From positions 124,001 through 188,000 of the forward strand of contig JAGMUV010000026.1 in NCBI GenBank assembly GCA_020744425.1: a stretch of 64,000 bases of DNA, written 5' to 3'. Shown one piece after another: positions 41,546 through 51,985 of this stretch. Within the stretch, counting starts at the first letter, position 1. Every line of letters starts with the position of its first letter. The stretch comes from Dactylonectria macrodidyma. Its lineage: Eukaryota; Ascomycota; Sordariomycetes; Hypocreales; Nectriaceae. Both the position numbers and the translations under genes were made by a program. Below the pieces are notes generated by a model. It worked only from the letters and a program-made list of their open reading frames with translations, was not told the DNA's origin and ran no database searches.

Positions 41546-43772
41546 CCATCCACCACCACTTAAAGAATCACCCCACTTAAAGCATAGCATAAAAAATCGT
41601 CGCCCCATACAAAATCTAATATTTGATGCACATAGAAACCAATTACCTATGTCCGTTAGAAATGAAATCACTCCGGGGCTCTATAGAGAATTACTTGAAT
41701 TTTACTCTCTACGTGGTTTTTTGACCTCTCGACCGCTCCGTGTGCGCTGACAGTGCTTTGTTGTGACCGTAAGGTCCTCACTTTCGTCCTCTGATCCGAC
41801 ACCCACCTCAATCAACGACTCGACCTCTTCGTCCACATCCACCACTATTTCTGCCTCCTTTGGCTCATCAAGAGTTTCTCCAGACGCTAGAGCCCCCGCA
41901 AGAGCCATGAATCGTCTGTTCGGGTTCGCTACCGCCTTCCTTTTCTTCCCTCGCCGCACCTGGGCTATCTGCTCTTCTAGGCCAGCGATCCGCCTATTCT
42001 AAACGGCCACCTTCATCTCTAAAGCTTCCAACCCTTTTGAGATCTTACTGTACTTCTGCCTCGTCCGACGACTTTGGTATTTAGCCATATCCCTAACCTG
42101 CCGGCTCGTTTTCGGCGTATCATCCGAGTGCAGTTGAGGAGGACTCGGCGTCTTGGACTCTTCCACCAGTTTTTCTCTGTCCGGTTGAATTTCCGGATGT
42201 GTTAGAGCTTTGTGACGATTTATTAGCCAATTTCCAGTAAACTTCCAGCCGGACAAGATAATCTCTTTCCTCATGCCCGCCTCCCTGGCTTTCGCGTAGG
42301 CCCGAATAAAATTCACTTTGTTAACCGGCGCAGAATCGGTCAAACTAGCCAGCTTTTGCAGTTCTTTCCGATACGCACCTTTGACGACGTTAAAAACTCC
42401 ATTATCCAACGACTGCAAACCATGGGAGCAGTGTGCTGGGAGGTAACAGCAGTAGACATTGTTCAGAAAGCACGTGGCCATCCACTCGTCCTGGCTGCTC
42501 GTCAGCGACCCTATAGCCGGTGATTGTGCGGCGAAAACACCCAAAGTCTCACCTATGCATAGCTCCCATGACCGTCAAGGATAATTAGTCTCGCATCCGA
42601 TGCATCACGAGGCTCCGTTTGAGGTAGATAGACGTCTTTCAGCCACTCGAGAGCTATATGGTTGTCGATCCAGCCGTTCGGTGATGTGATGTAGTGCCAG
42701 TCCGCTATCAATTCGAATTCGTTAAGAAACCACTGCTTCTGTAGCTCTTTTCCTTTAAAGATAATTCCTGGTTTTAAAGCGCGGCCAGTTGCGGTGACAG
42801 CCTCGATAAATGAGGTCCAAGTGCGCGACTGGGCGCCCTTCAACAGCGCCTTCTTCTTCGGGTCAGAGCTCCCGATTACGAGGCTATCCAAGCCTTGTGG
42901 ACAACCAATTAGTTATAACCTATAAAAACCCGCAGAGGAGTTAGAGATGACTTACCAAAACCCGCTATTAGGCCGCCCTCGTCCACGTTAACCGTGTTCT
43001 CGGGTTTGATCCAGCCGTACTCGTCCTCCCGGATATCGAAGTATTAATTGACCGGCCTTGGTGTGAACCCGTCAAATCTGGCGGATTCCTGGTGTTTCCC
43101 AAGCTTTATAGGTAGTTTCGAATGACGCTTGATGAATCTGGATGTCCAGTTTTTGCCCAATGGCTTGTTATCTCCCTGTTGACGGAGGAGGGCTTCGACG
43201 CAGCTTCGAAGTTGGCTATGCGAGAGAGCGTAGCCCAGGGACTCCTGCCGCAGAAGCTAACGAATAAGGCGATCCTCCTGACTGGGGGAAATACGTTGGT
43301 GAGGGTGTGTAGACTCTTTTCTGCTCTTCTGGCCCGAAAGTCTTTTCGAGAGGACCGGTTGAGGCACTCCATACTTCTCGGAGGCCTGGTACTATGATAG
43401 AGAAGTATCAGTAATATCGAATATCGCATCAATCACGCATTTTTCGGTATAAACATAGCGACCAATTTTGGAGATATTTTATATCTGTAAGCTGCGTAGA
43501 GAGCCTTGCTAACTTCGTGGGAGTGGAAAGATGAGAGAGAGAAAAGTGCAAATTTTTCAAAGTGTTGAAACTCCTATTATAGGTAAAAAAGTCGGGGAAA
43601 AAAAGCACGGGTTAAGAGAGCATGTAAAAAATAATGCACTGCAAGTTTTCGTTTTCTTGAATGATTTTATTATGGTAAAATCTGGTGCAAATAACATCGT
43701 AGAATTTGTATGGGGCGACGATTTTTTGTGCTATGCTTTAAGTGGGGTGATTCTTTAAGTGGTGGTGGATGG
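41546..43772 (-). mobile_element. Fot1/pogo-like DNA transposon nested in the MULE
   Basis: A 2227-bp element at a TA target (TA at 41544-41545 and 43773-43774). The inverted ends are about 68 bp, start CCATCCACCACCACTTAAAG and contain CCACTTAAAG twice, with one mismatch seen by eye. It splits a Tyr codon of the MULE gene. It carries a decayed transposase on the minus strand. Between 43400 and 43700 only AT-rich leader-like sequence is present. Confidence 0.9.
41702..43400 (-). pseudogene. Fot1-like transposase, multiple stops
   Basis: Order on the minus strand: a helix-turn-helix N-terminus (EKYGVPQPVLSKRLSGQ; RQESLGYALSHSQLRS), FDIREDEYGWIKPENTVNVD with EGGLIAGFG (first Asp), a probable small intron near 42900-42955, then LDSLVIGSS, a DDE core with LIILDGHGSYA (second Asp) and HCSHGLQSLDNGVFN (third Asp). 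The C-terminal tail is acidic, ending RTRSGREVKKPRRE as in Fot-type proteins. Breaks: stops after RLIR and FTPRPVN (Trp expected), a shift after the second Asp (about 42545-42555), and a stop after EMKVAV. Inactive. The stops at Trp positions fit G-to-A decay. Confidence 0.85.
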
Positions 43773-45461
43773 TATCTTTGGGCGTTGGGTTCGCTTCGTG
43801 CTATATACGAACGAGCAAGAATACGCCATCCATCTGTTATATTAACAGATCGTTGTTTGGCATCTATGAACGCCATCTCTACTTGCTTTCCAACAGCAGC
43901 ATCGTTGCTTTGTCTTTGGCATGCAAACAAGGCAGTACTCAGCCGGTGCAGGCCAGCCTTCACGAAGGATCACCAAAGGCCAATTGCTGATGCAGATGGC
44001 ATAAGCAATTGGGATGCCTTTTACAGTCACTGGCATGCAATCGTCAACTCGAAGGACGAGGCAGCTTATCACAAAGCTGTACAAGACATAGAGAAGCAGT
44101 ATCTACACAGTCATCTCAATGAGGTTGGATACATTCGCACTACATGGCTTGAACCTTATAAGGAGAAGCTTGTGAAGGCGTGGGTTGATAAGCATTGCCA
44201 TTTCAATAATGTTGTTACCTCAAGGGCTGAGGGAATCCATTCGCTGCTCAAGAGCTATCTGAAGGTATCTCAACTCGATCTATTCGATGCATGGAGGTCT
44301 ATCAAGAACGCACTCTTCAATCAACTATCTGAGCTACAAATCATTCAAGCAAAGCAGCAAAGTCGAACGCTTCTCGAGCTTTCCCAGCCACTGTATCATG
44401 CAGTTCATGGTTGGGTATCTTATGATGCCTTATATAAGGTTGATGCCCAACGGAAGAGGCTGCTCAAGGGAGATCTTCCTGCTTGTACTGGCGCATTCAC
44501 TCGATCACAAGGCCTGCCTTGTGCTCATATGCTATTACACATCCAGGAACAAGGCAGCCAAGCTCTTCAACTACAGCATTTCCACACACAATGGCACCTT
44601 CGCCGAACAGATACTCATCAGTTACTCCTTGAGCCTCATCGCCGGTTTGATCGAGTGACAATGAGCTCAAGAATTCCACAGTCAAGTACTCAAAGAGAGC
44701 CAAGCGGATTTGAAGCAGTTGAGGCAGTAACACGACCAAGGGCACAACCTCAATGCAGCAGATGTCACATCAGGGGTCACACACGGTCTTCAAAAGCATG
44801 CCCTCAGCGATATGAGGATCTGCTGCTATCATCTTTGCAGACGCTGGCTGCAGAGCCAAGAGCACATCCAGCAGCATCACCAGCGGCAGCATCACCGGCG
44901 GCAGCATCACCGGCGGCAGCATCGCCGGCAGCGTCATACACATCATCACATACATCAACACACACGTCAACACACACATCAGCGCAAGGGACAATACGCA
45001 CAAGCTATACAACAACACATACAGCTATTATAAGCATCTCGCCACCGCTATTAACGCCACCACTCAGACATGATCATCCACTGAGTATTTATCAGAGGTA
45101 TCTCCATAATAGAGAGCTCTGGTATATGGCGCAGCCTCGTGGGAGCTTGAAGACGAACCAGGAGTATCGAAGAGCAAATGATCTGCCTGTACGATATTCT
45201 AAGGCACAGTATGCATGGTGCCTTGACTATAAACAGATGGGAAAACGATGCACAGATGAAGGCAGAAGATCCAGAGACTGGACGAAGGAGGAGATGATGT
45301 CGTATCTGGACTTTGATAAGGCAGAAAATCGCCGTGTGAATGCTCAGGTGGAAAGAGAGATGGCAGATCAGCCGTTTTCAAATAGACGAGGGATGAGGGC
45401 AATTTGGGAGGCAGCTGAGAATGATATTGAAGAGCAGCGTATGTTACATTTACTTAGATAG

Positions 45462-46828
45462 GAGGCTTATTATGAGGTTAGTAAGTAAGTTCAATATTTA
45501 ATATAATTAGTGAAACGACCACAGCGGACGAGAAAGAAACCACACCCAGTGGATAGCTATCCCCTGACTGTAAAAGTCCGGTGGAATTGGCGGGCGTCTG
45601 ACCGGCTCCAGCAGAGCCGGCTGCGGCGGCTAGCAGCACGACCGTAAGTGAGGCAGACGGGCCAAAAGGTCCGTGATAGCTAGAAAAGCATCTAATTAGA
45701 TGACTTATTCTATTGGATCTTAGCTGCGGAAGTTGGCAAGGCTTTGGAAGTGATATTGCAGCTTCAGATCCGTGAGGGCGTTGGAGTGGGAGGGACAGCG
45801 ACACTCGGCGTGAGGAAAAAAATTGCGATTCCGGCGGAAGCAGAAGAAATTAGTAAAACGGTCGAGTCTGTGATAAAAAGTGTGATAATACAATCTAGAA
45901 AAATAAAGCTTCTCATCTCTAGCTATCAGGGAGGTCTCGTTCCATCCAACTGAAGCTGATGATGATGTCTCTCCTCCGTCCCTGCCTCTGAAAAATCCCC
46001 TTAAAAATCTTCCCTCTGGCTGGCTCTGTACAGGTCGATAAGACCCTAGTCCAGCTACCCCCGAGTCCACAGTCCAACCTGGCCCGCATCATTAGCTGCT
46101 ATATCTTTTAAGTCTAGCTTTACTTAAGTTAATGTTATATTATTATATATATAGTAATGCTCCTGCTCCTATCTTTATATTATCTATCTCTTCTACTAAT
46201 ATAATTTACTTTACTTATCTCTTAGACTTTAAGATGGTTTATTAAAATCTAAATAACTTTACTATCTTTGAGGATAGTACTATGTAAGGGTTAGCTCTAA
46301 GCTACGCCTCGGGACTTCCCCCTACGAAGCTCAGCTGACCTTGCATTCCATTTGGGAAGTTCCGTTCCGTATGACTTCAGACGAAACCCCATGCATTCCC
46401 CTTATGACTCAGTCTCCTTTTAGACAGAGGCCGAGGCCTTCCTTATATACCTAACTAAAGAGACAGATATGTTGTCTTTAGTGGCTAGAATGAAGTACTC
46501 TAGCTTCCTTAGTTAGTCAGAAGGCTATAAGACCCCCTGGCAAGTGCTCGCTGAACACTCGCCAAGTGAAAGCTTTAGAATACAGTCAGACCTACCTTTT
46601 AAACCCGTCCTCGATCTTAGTGCATTACCCTGGTTGACACCAACCCTTACATACTACTACTATAGTAAGGCAGACTATACTATGACACCCTCCTTTTTTA
46701 TCTATTCTAATCAATCAGTCAGCTAGGAATAGACCGCAAGCGCCCAATTACGGGCCATTTAATATAGATGATTGGATGCGTACTTGAGGATAGTCCCCTA
46801 GTATCTAACACTCTATTCCTCCTATATA
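45462..46828. other. MULE interior, AT-rich decayed sequence
   Basis: No intact gene. 46110-46260 is extremely AT-rich (ATATTATTATATATATAG) and 46270-46830 has a TA-rich bias, consistent with C-to-T decay of an older insertion that I cannot name. A short inverted repeat (CCGGCTC / GAGCCGG, about 45602-45620) lies just after the transposase. Confidence 0.35.
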
Positions 46829-47043
46829 CCGTAGAAACTCAGTTATCTCGCCCAAGTAGCGTGAGACTAAAAGACTTGGCGCCCCACTGTAATGCAGATC
46901 TATTCCTCATACAATTAGTGTGAGGGCTAGAACTGAGGGGTAGGATATCAAAAAGTTGTGCGGTCTCCATTGGGATAATTCCCACACTTTGTGTTTCCTG
47001 ACATTCTTCCTCAATTGAAGCTCAAATTAAGCCGTTTTTTCGC

Positions 47044-48759
47044 ATGATGCCGCCCCTTCAGGAGATTGATCCTAATATCCCAACTTGGGATATTTTGGCC
47101 AGGCCCAAGAAGCGTGGTCCCAAGCCAACGCCGCTCAAGGATCGTCAGTATAAGGTCACGAAGCCGGCTCTGCGTCAGCAACGCTCGTACACGAAGAGGA
47201 AAAAAGAGGAGGTCGTCATGTGGCTAATTCATCATCGTCTCTTGGTCCGAGGCACGTTGGTTACGCCCACGGCAAGGGATGCTGAAGCTTACTTTAAAAT
47301 CCCGCATCGTACGATCCATGGATGGAAGGTGGCTTACAGTGAGTCTCACGTTGAAGATAGAACCCGTGGTTATGCCCCCCAATGGCCAGGGCTTGAGGGA
47401 GAGCTGTATAAGCTATTCCGAGAGCGCAGGTCAAAATCTAAGGTTGTGACGACCTCGTGGTTCCGTATGAAGTCGCGGTCAATTTTTAAGGAATTATACC
47501 CGAGTTTTCCCAACCAATTTACATTCTCCGTTGGTTGGTATCGCGGCTTTCTCCGGCGTCACAATATCGTAAAGCGTCGGATTACGAAGCAGTCAACCAA
47601 GCGCCCAGAAGACTATATCAATATAGTGAATAAGTTCTTACGATTCATCAGACGCGTCTCATCAGTTGGATCCCAACATCGCGCCTTTACAGTGATGTTA
47701 CACTCACCAAAAAGACGATTCCGTAAACGCCTTATACTTAACCTCGACGAGACCCCAATTCCTTTCGAATTTCTTGACGGATCAACGTGGGAGATACAGG
47801 GTTCGAAGACTGTTTCTGGCCACACTGACCGCAGTGGATGGAACAAAAGACAAGCAACCTTAGTGTTGTACATTTTTGCAGACGGAATTCACAGACTTAA
47901 ACCCAAACTCATTTTCCATGGCGTACCTACCGAGGAAGGCGGTCAAATTTACGAAAAGGAATCGCATCACTACCATCCTGACGTCACTGTGGAGTTCAAC
48001 AAAACCGCGTATAATAACGAGGAGCTTCTCTTACAATGGATTGAAGAGGAGCTTACGCCCTTGGCATCGGAAGATAATGAAGATACGCTCTTGGTTATGG
48101 ATGCAGCCACGTTCCATAACACCGAGGAGATCAAGAGAAAACTTAGGGAACAGAATATCACGTTAGCGCTTATCCCAGGAGGTTGTACAAGTCTTGTGCA
48201 ACCTCTCGATACCGCAATTAATAAGCCGTATAAGCAGTGGCTTGAGGAGGCAACTGATGAGTATGTGGAACGCAAAGAGAGCGAGGAAGGGCCGGATTTT
48301 ACGTGGTCTGTCAGCGATAAACGGATTATGACAACGCACATCGTGGCAGCAGCTACTCAACGGCTCATCGCCAAGGCAGAGATGGTGAAAAAGGCGTTCC
48401 TGAACACCGGAATAAGTGTACGGCCAGACGGTCTTGAGGATACCTTTATTAGGATTAAGGATATCCCGGCGGAAGAGATTGACTTCACCGGGTGGGAGGT
48501 GGCGGAGGAAATTATAGTCCAGCTAGAGGATGAGGTAGATCCTTTCCTTGACGATGAGGAGATGATTGCGATGGATGACGATGACCTGTTAACGATGAGA
48601 AGATACCATCAGCAGCGTGTCAAGGATCTGCAGACGAAGCTAAAGACTCGAGGTCTCAAGGTGTCAGGGAAGAAGGCAGAACTCGTGAGACGGCTCCAGG
48701 AGCATGACTCGCAGAGATCTCGAGCATCAGAGGTCAGGGAGACTATCTATTGCGGCTAG
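47044..48759 (+). CDS. Pogo-type DDE transposase with C-terminal SAP domain
   Basis: 571 residues, no stops. A basic N-terminus (ARPKKRGPKPTPLKDRQ) is followed by two helix-turn-helix regions (about 50-105 and 115-180: FKIPHRTIHGWK; FTFSVGWYRGFLRRHNI). The DDE core has LNLDETPIPFEF (first Asp), LLVMDAATFHN (second Asp) and GGCTSLVQPLDTAINKPY (third Asp), the arrangement of Tigger/pogo transposases. A short acidic linker (VDPFLDDEEMIAMDDDD) leads to a SAP motif (VKDLQTKLKTRGLKVSGK, then KAELVRRLQEH, about 524-554), a DNA-binding helix-extended-helix. ATGATG at 47044 is the first start in frame. It acts in the nucleus, cutting at TA. Confidence 0.92.
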   Translation: MMPPLQEIDPNIPTWDILARPKKRGPKPTPLKDRQYKVTKPALRQQRSYTKRKKEEVVMWLIHHRLLVRGTLVTPTARDAEAYFKIPHRTIHGWKVAYSESHVEDRTRGYAPQWPGLEGELYKLFRERRSKSKVVTTSWFRMKSRSIFKELYPSFPNQFTFSVGWYRGFLRRHNIVKRRITKQSTKRPEDYINIVNKFLRFIRRVSSVGSQHRAFTVMLHSPKRRFRKRLILNLDETPIPFEFLDGSTWEIQGSKTVSGHTDRSGWNKRQATLVLYIFADGIHRLKPKLIFHGVPTEEGGQIYEKESHHYHPDVTVEFNKTAYNNEELLLQWIEEELTPLASEDNEDTLLVMDAATFHNTEEIKRKLREQNITLALIPGGCTSLVQPLDTAINKPYKQWLEEATDEYVERKESEEGPDFTWSVSDKRIMTTHIVAAATQRLIAKAEMVKKAFLNTGISVRPDGLEDTFIRIKDIPAEEIDFTGWEVAEEIIVQLEDEVDPFLDDEEMIAMDDDDLLTMRRYHQQRVKDLQTKLKTRGLKVSGKKAELVRRLQEHDSQRSRASEVRETIYCG

Positions 48760-49144
48760 GATGATCAGCATCCTCAGGAGATATAGTGTTATCATTATCT
48801 TGCCAAAAGAATGCATTTCCCTCCTGCCATTCCCTCTCAATCCCTAGACGCCAGTCCATCTTCTTCCACCTCTTTCCGTAGCGCTCAGGCCGGCAAAACA
48901 CCAACTTCCCGGCCTGCAGGACATCCTCGACTAAGGGCCGACTGGCCTCCCTGACCCAAGCATAATGAGAGCCATCTTTTGTAAGGGAAATACCGGTATT
49001 CTGATCTGGCGTCGAGGGCTGCCGGTACACAAGGCGGTAGGTCTGTCCGAGCTCGAAGCAGGCAGCGGTCTCGAAATCGTCTGTGACATCTGATTGGTTA
49101 GTGCAGAGCCTCAATAGATGATTTGCAACACCAAAAACACACAT
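48743..49144 (-). CDS. Unidentified 133-residue protein encoded in the pogo-like element
   Basis: An ATG-initiated minus-strand frame inside the element, converging on the transposase gene and sharing its last 17 bp. Product: acidic/polar, Trp- and Tyr-rich in its second half (SHYAWVREASRPLVED, then GKRWKKMDWRLGIEREWQEG). No signal peptide or membrane segment. It looks like a folded small domain, not an antisense shadow, because most of it lies beyond the transposase stop. Unknown family. It may be an accessory transposition protein, captured host gene fragment, or chance. Confidence 0.45.
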   Translation of the reverse strand: MCVFGVANHLLRLCTNQSDVTDDFETAACFELGQTYRLVYRQPSTPDQNTGISLTKDGSHYAWVREASRPLVEDVLQAGKLVFCRPERYGKRWKKMDWRLGIEREWQEGNAFFWQDNDNTISPEDADHPSRNR

Positions 49145-49337
49145 ATTACATCCAAGAAGCCGGCAGCAGTCATTTTTATCGTCAAGGGCGGCGCCGTGAC
49201 GCGTTGGCGGCGTTGTGACGCAGCCGAAGGTTGGGTTCGGGAAGTTGGAACTGGCTCTCGGCTAAATTTCGCGGGCGGCAGGATCTGCATCCCAGCGGGG
49301 CACGCTAGTTGGGCGAGATAACTGAGTTTCTACGGTA

Positions 49338-50181
49338 GATTCAAGGTGTTGAATTTTAGGGTGAATCTTGTCTGTATTCTCCTCTTCTTATCAGAGGAGC
49401 TGTATCTTTCTTATAATGTTCAAGGGAGATTGGAGGTCTCCTTCATCCTCCGAGTTTCTCCGATGTCCGACCCATTCCTCCGAGTCTCTCGGGTAGCCGG
49501 CATCAAAACAACAAAGGAAGTTTGCTTATATAACAAAGAACTTGGTCATGCCTCTTGATCAGATGACTTTCCTCGTGGTCAGGGCTCTAGTCGCCTGACC
49601 TAGGGGACAAAGGAATCTCTGCCTCTTATGTCATCAGTGTCAATGACTTCTTGGTACGGCTTGCGCTTCTGACAGTGACTTCTTTATGTCAGTTTGCCCT
49701 CTCACGTATCTGACACAAGGTCTATAGCATATATAATACGGGCCAGTTAGTCAACCTCTAATGACTGTAGCAATAGTTCCTTCTGGCTATGAAGTTCAAG
49801 GCTATTGGCATGTTGCATATCTGAATGATGTGTAGCATCAACAATTACAACAGCCTAATGAGAACGGGCTTCAACATTATGATCAGAGATATCATCAACA
49901 TCCTATAGCTACTACATATAATGGAATCCAGTGGCCAAATGCTGGAGTAGGTATACAAATGTAGCAGCCCGCAATACGAGGAATGGAGGCATCAGGGCTG
50001 CAGTTTTATTAGATCAGGAGTGATAGCTATGCCAATTTCTACTGGTATGCTCGTTATTAAGCTTATTAGATAAAGAAGTTAGGTCAAATTGACGTTATTA
50101 CTTACTTCCCTTTACTATAGTAATCTCTTTCGTTGAGGGGTTGAACTTCAAGTTGACTGATATAACTATGAATTCGAATAG
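49338..50181. other. MULE interior, right part
   Basis: No intact gene. It contains a decayed frame at 49761-50040 (listed separately), and repeated CCGAGT[TC]TCTC near 49450-49490. Confidence 0.35.
49761..50040 (+). pseudogene. Degenerate Gln/His-rich frame
   Basis: From an ATG at 49761 the frame reads TVAIVPSGYEVQGYWHVAYL, then HQQLQQPNENGLQHYDQRYH and NGIQWPNAGVGIQ, with three TAGs at positions surrounded by Gln codons (CAG to TAG expected from C-to-T change). It may be the start of a retroelement or MULE-carried gene; not recognised. Confidence 0.3.
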
Positions 50182-50400
50182 TAGGATGACAGAAATAACA
50201 CACACTCAATACGCGAAAAACCCACAGCTACTGTTGTGTGCTTATTTTGTCATAGGTCATGCTGACGTAATAGCGACGGGTCCGTCGCCGGTTAAAACGA
50301 CGGGGACCCGTCGCTCTATTGGGGCCTGAGAATCAATTAACACACTGCTGCTGCTCATCATATTCACTTTAGAGAGTACTGTACCAGTACCACGCGTTCG

Positions 50401-50453
50401 ACACTCTTTACACTCTTTACACTCTTTACACTCTTTACACTCTTTACACTCTT
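50401..50453. repeat. LINE leader tandem repeat, 6 copies (right LINE)
   Basis: ACACTCTTT-type 9-bp units, six copies, inverted relative to the left LINE. Confidence 0.95.
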
Positions 50454-50500
50454 CTAGGCGAAAGAACGGGTTGGCGCTGCCTCGAGCGTGGCACCGGGAG

Positions 50501-51985
50501 ATGGACGCGACCGCTGAGGAGATCCTGGTCGCGGGTGGGGATTCGGTGACCGCGACGCGTCGCTCGTCGAGACCCGTGAAACCAACCGCGAAAGCCCAAA
50601 AGTTTTGGCAAGTAGCCTCAAGCCAGGCCGGGACATCGAAGAATGCCGGCACAAAGCAAGTGGCAGCAGGCGACAACGACTGGGACAATGCGGACGAGGG
50701 ACTGCAGGCTGTGGATGGCGCGGCCCGCAGCGATTCATCGCTAATGCAGATGATGCTCCAGACGACGCTCCAGACGATGCTCCAGGAAACGTCGAGCCAT
50801 CTCATGAGCAAGCAGAAACAGATGCTGGAGAGACTCTGGGATGCTTTGATGGAGAACCAGCAGAAAGCGACAAAGGTGATTAGCGATCAGCTGGAGATGA
50901 TCCGACAACTCCAGCAGGAGATACGGACGGTCAGGGCCGAGGCGGCTGACGACCGGAAGAAAGCCGAGGAAACCAGAAGCATGCAGGAACAGACAGCACG
51001 TGAGATGAAACAGATGCGCGAGCAGCTGATTGAACAGCTCAGGCAGGTGAGGGAACAAGCGGCAGAAGAAACAAAGCAGTTGCGAGAGCAACTAGACGCG
51101 ATGGCCAAAAGTATTCAGGCCAACAGCGCCCAGACGAGCCCGCACCCATCGTATGCAGACGTAGCCCGTACCCCGCCGTCAAGCCAGCCAAGCAACGTTC
51201 AAACCCTCGCGTCGATGCAAACAACACCATCCACACTTACCGATACTCTCTTCTGCACTATCGACACATCGCGTGTCAACGAGGAGGAGAAGGGCAAAGC
51301 GCAAGTGGGAGGAATTCGACAGGCCATTGAGGAGGAGATGCGAAAGAAGGAGGGCCGACAGGACTGGAGGTGTGCAGCTGTGGTGAGGAACGCAAAGAAC
51401 GCAGACCGTATTAAGGTGATCTGCCGAGACGAGTCGGAGATGAAGCTCGTCAAGGAAGCGGCAGAGAAGACAGCAGTCAAGGGCGCAAGAGTCCTCAGGG
51501 ACCAACTGTATCCGGTCAAAGTTGACGGCGCAAACAGGGCAGCGGTCCTGGACGCAGCTGGCAACGTGCTGCCAGGCACAGCGGAGGCGCTGGGAAAGGA
51601 GAACGGAGTGACGATTGCCAAGATGCAGTGGCTCAGCGACAAGGAGAATGGGAAATCCTACGGCTCGATGGTGATCTACGTTACGAAGGTGAGCGATGCG
51701 CAACGCTTGCTGGAAGAGAGATACTTTCACCTCGCTGGGGAGTCGGCCAGCACCAACGTTTTCGAGCGACGCCAAGGCCCAGTCCAATGCTACAACTGCT
51801 GGGAGCTTGGTCACAAAGCCTTCACCTGCAACAGACCCCAGCGATGCGGCAAATGTGCGGAAACGGGACACCGCCACACACAGTGCCAGGCGATCGAGCC
51901 GAAGTGCGTTCTCTGCAGAGGGCCACACGAATCGCTCAGTCGCAACTGCCGAGTACGACAACTACATGACGGCAATGTGCACTAA
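50501..51985 (+). CDS. LINE ORF1, right copy
   Basis: The same 494-residue protein as on the left: coiled coil in the first half and three zinc knuckles at the C-terminus. It begins MDATAEEILVAGG at the first ATG; the frame is open ten codons upstream from a TTG. It ends CACTAA at 51985, after the ORF2 start. Confidence 0.9.
   Translation: MDATAEEILVAGGDSVTATRRSSRPVKPTAKAQKFWQVASSQAGTSKNAGTKQVAAGDNDWDNADEGLQAVDGAARSDSSLMQMMLQTTLQTMLQETSSHLMSKQKQMLERLWDALMENQQKATKVISDQLEMIRQLQQEIRTVRAEAADDRKKAEETRSMQEQTAREMKQMREQLIEQLRQVREQAAEETKQLREQLDAMAKSIQANSAQTSPHPSYADVARTPPSSQPSNVQTLASMQTTPSTLTDTLFCTIDTSRVNEEEKGKAQVGGIRQAIEEEMRKKEGRQDWRCAAVVRNAKNADRIKVICRDESEMKLVKEAAEKTAVKGARVLRDQLYPVKVDGANRAAVLDAAGNVLPGTAEALGKENGVTIAKMQWLSDKENGKSYGSMVIYVTKVSDAQRLLEERYFHLAGESASTNVFERRQGPVQCYNCWELGHKAFTCNRPQRCGKCAETGHRHTQCQAIEPKCVLCRGPHESLSRNCRVRQLHDGNVH

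Larger units (their letters stand above)
40725..45461 (+). pseudogene. MULE transposase, interrupted by Fot1-like insertion
   Basis: Two parts, 40725-41545 and 43775-45461, join in frame to 835 residues once the inserted element and one TA are left out. N-terminal part: a FAR1-like DNA-binding region (YACDRNCRPPD, RGTSCPFSILAK, HNHPPS), then the start of the MULE catalytic domain (ILILDCTYKTNKYKMPLLDM, FCIAFAFLNGE). C-terminal part: ILTDRCLASMNAI (second Asp), FNNVVTSRAEGIHSLLKSY (Glu), a SWIM-like ACTGAFTRSQGLPCAHML, a zinc knuckle CSRCHIRGHTRSSKAC, and an Ala/Ser/Pro then Thr/His-rich repeat tract (AASPAAASPAAAS). No other lesion is seen, so the insertion alone inactivated it. Confidence 0.9.
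46829..49335 (+). mobile_element. Pogo-like transposon with SAP-domain transposase and a second gene
   Basis: A 2507-bp element at a TA target (TA at 46827-46828 and 49336-49337). Inverted ends of about 36 bp start CCGTAGAAACTCAGTTATC, with one mismatch in the first 36. It encodes an intact transposase on the plus strand and an intact 133-codon frame on the minus strand; the two converge and overlap by 17 bp. Inserted in the 3' part of the MULE. Confidence 0.9.
40500..50324 (+). mobile_element. MULE with perfect 143-bp TIRs, carrying two nested transposons
   Basis: 40500-40642 and 50182-50324 are inverted copies (143 bp, no mismatch found by eye), beginning CCCCAATAGAGCGACGGG and with an internal GACGGGTCC/GGACCCGTC palindrome. 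The MULE transposase begins 82 bp inside the left repeat. Without the two nested elements (41546-43772, 46829-49335) the MULE would be about 5.1 kb. No target duplication is visible: the left flank ends CTGGGTGGC and the right flank starts CCTGAGAATC. Confidence 0.8.

Noticed and set aside
44770..45018. Repetitive Ala/Val/Asp or Met/Leu/Pro frames on the minus strand at the MULE 3' end
   Set aside because: Antisense readings of the transposase's own Ala-Ser-Pro and Thr-His repeat codons.
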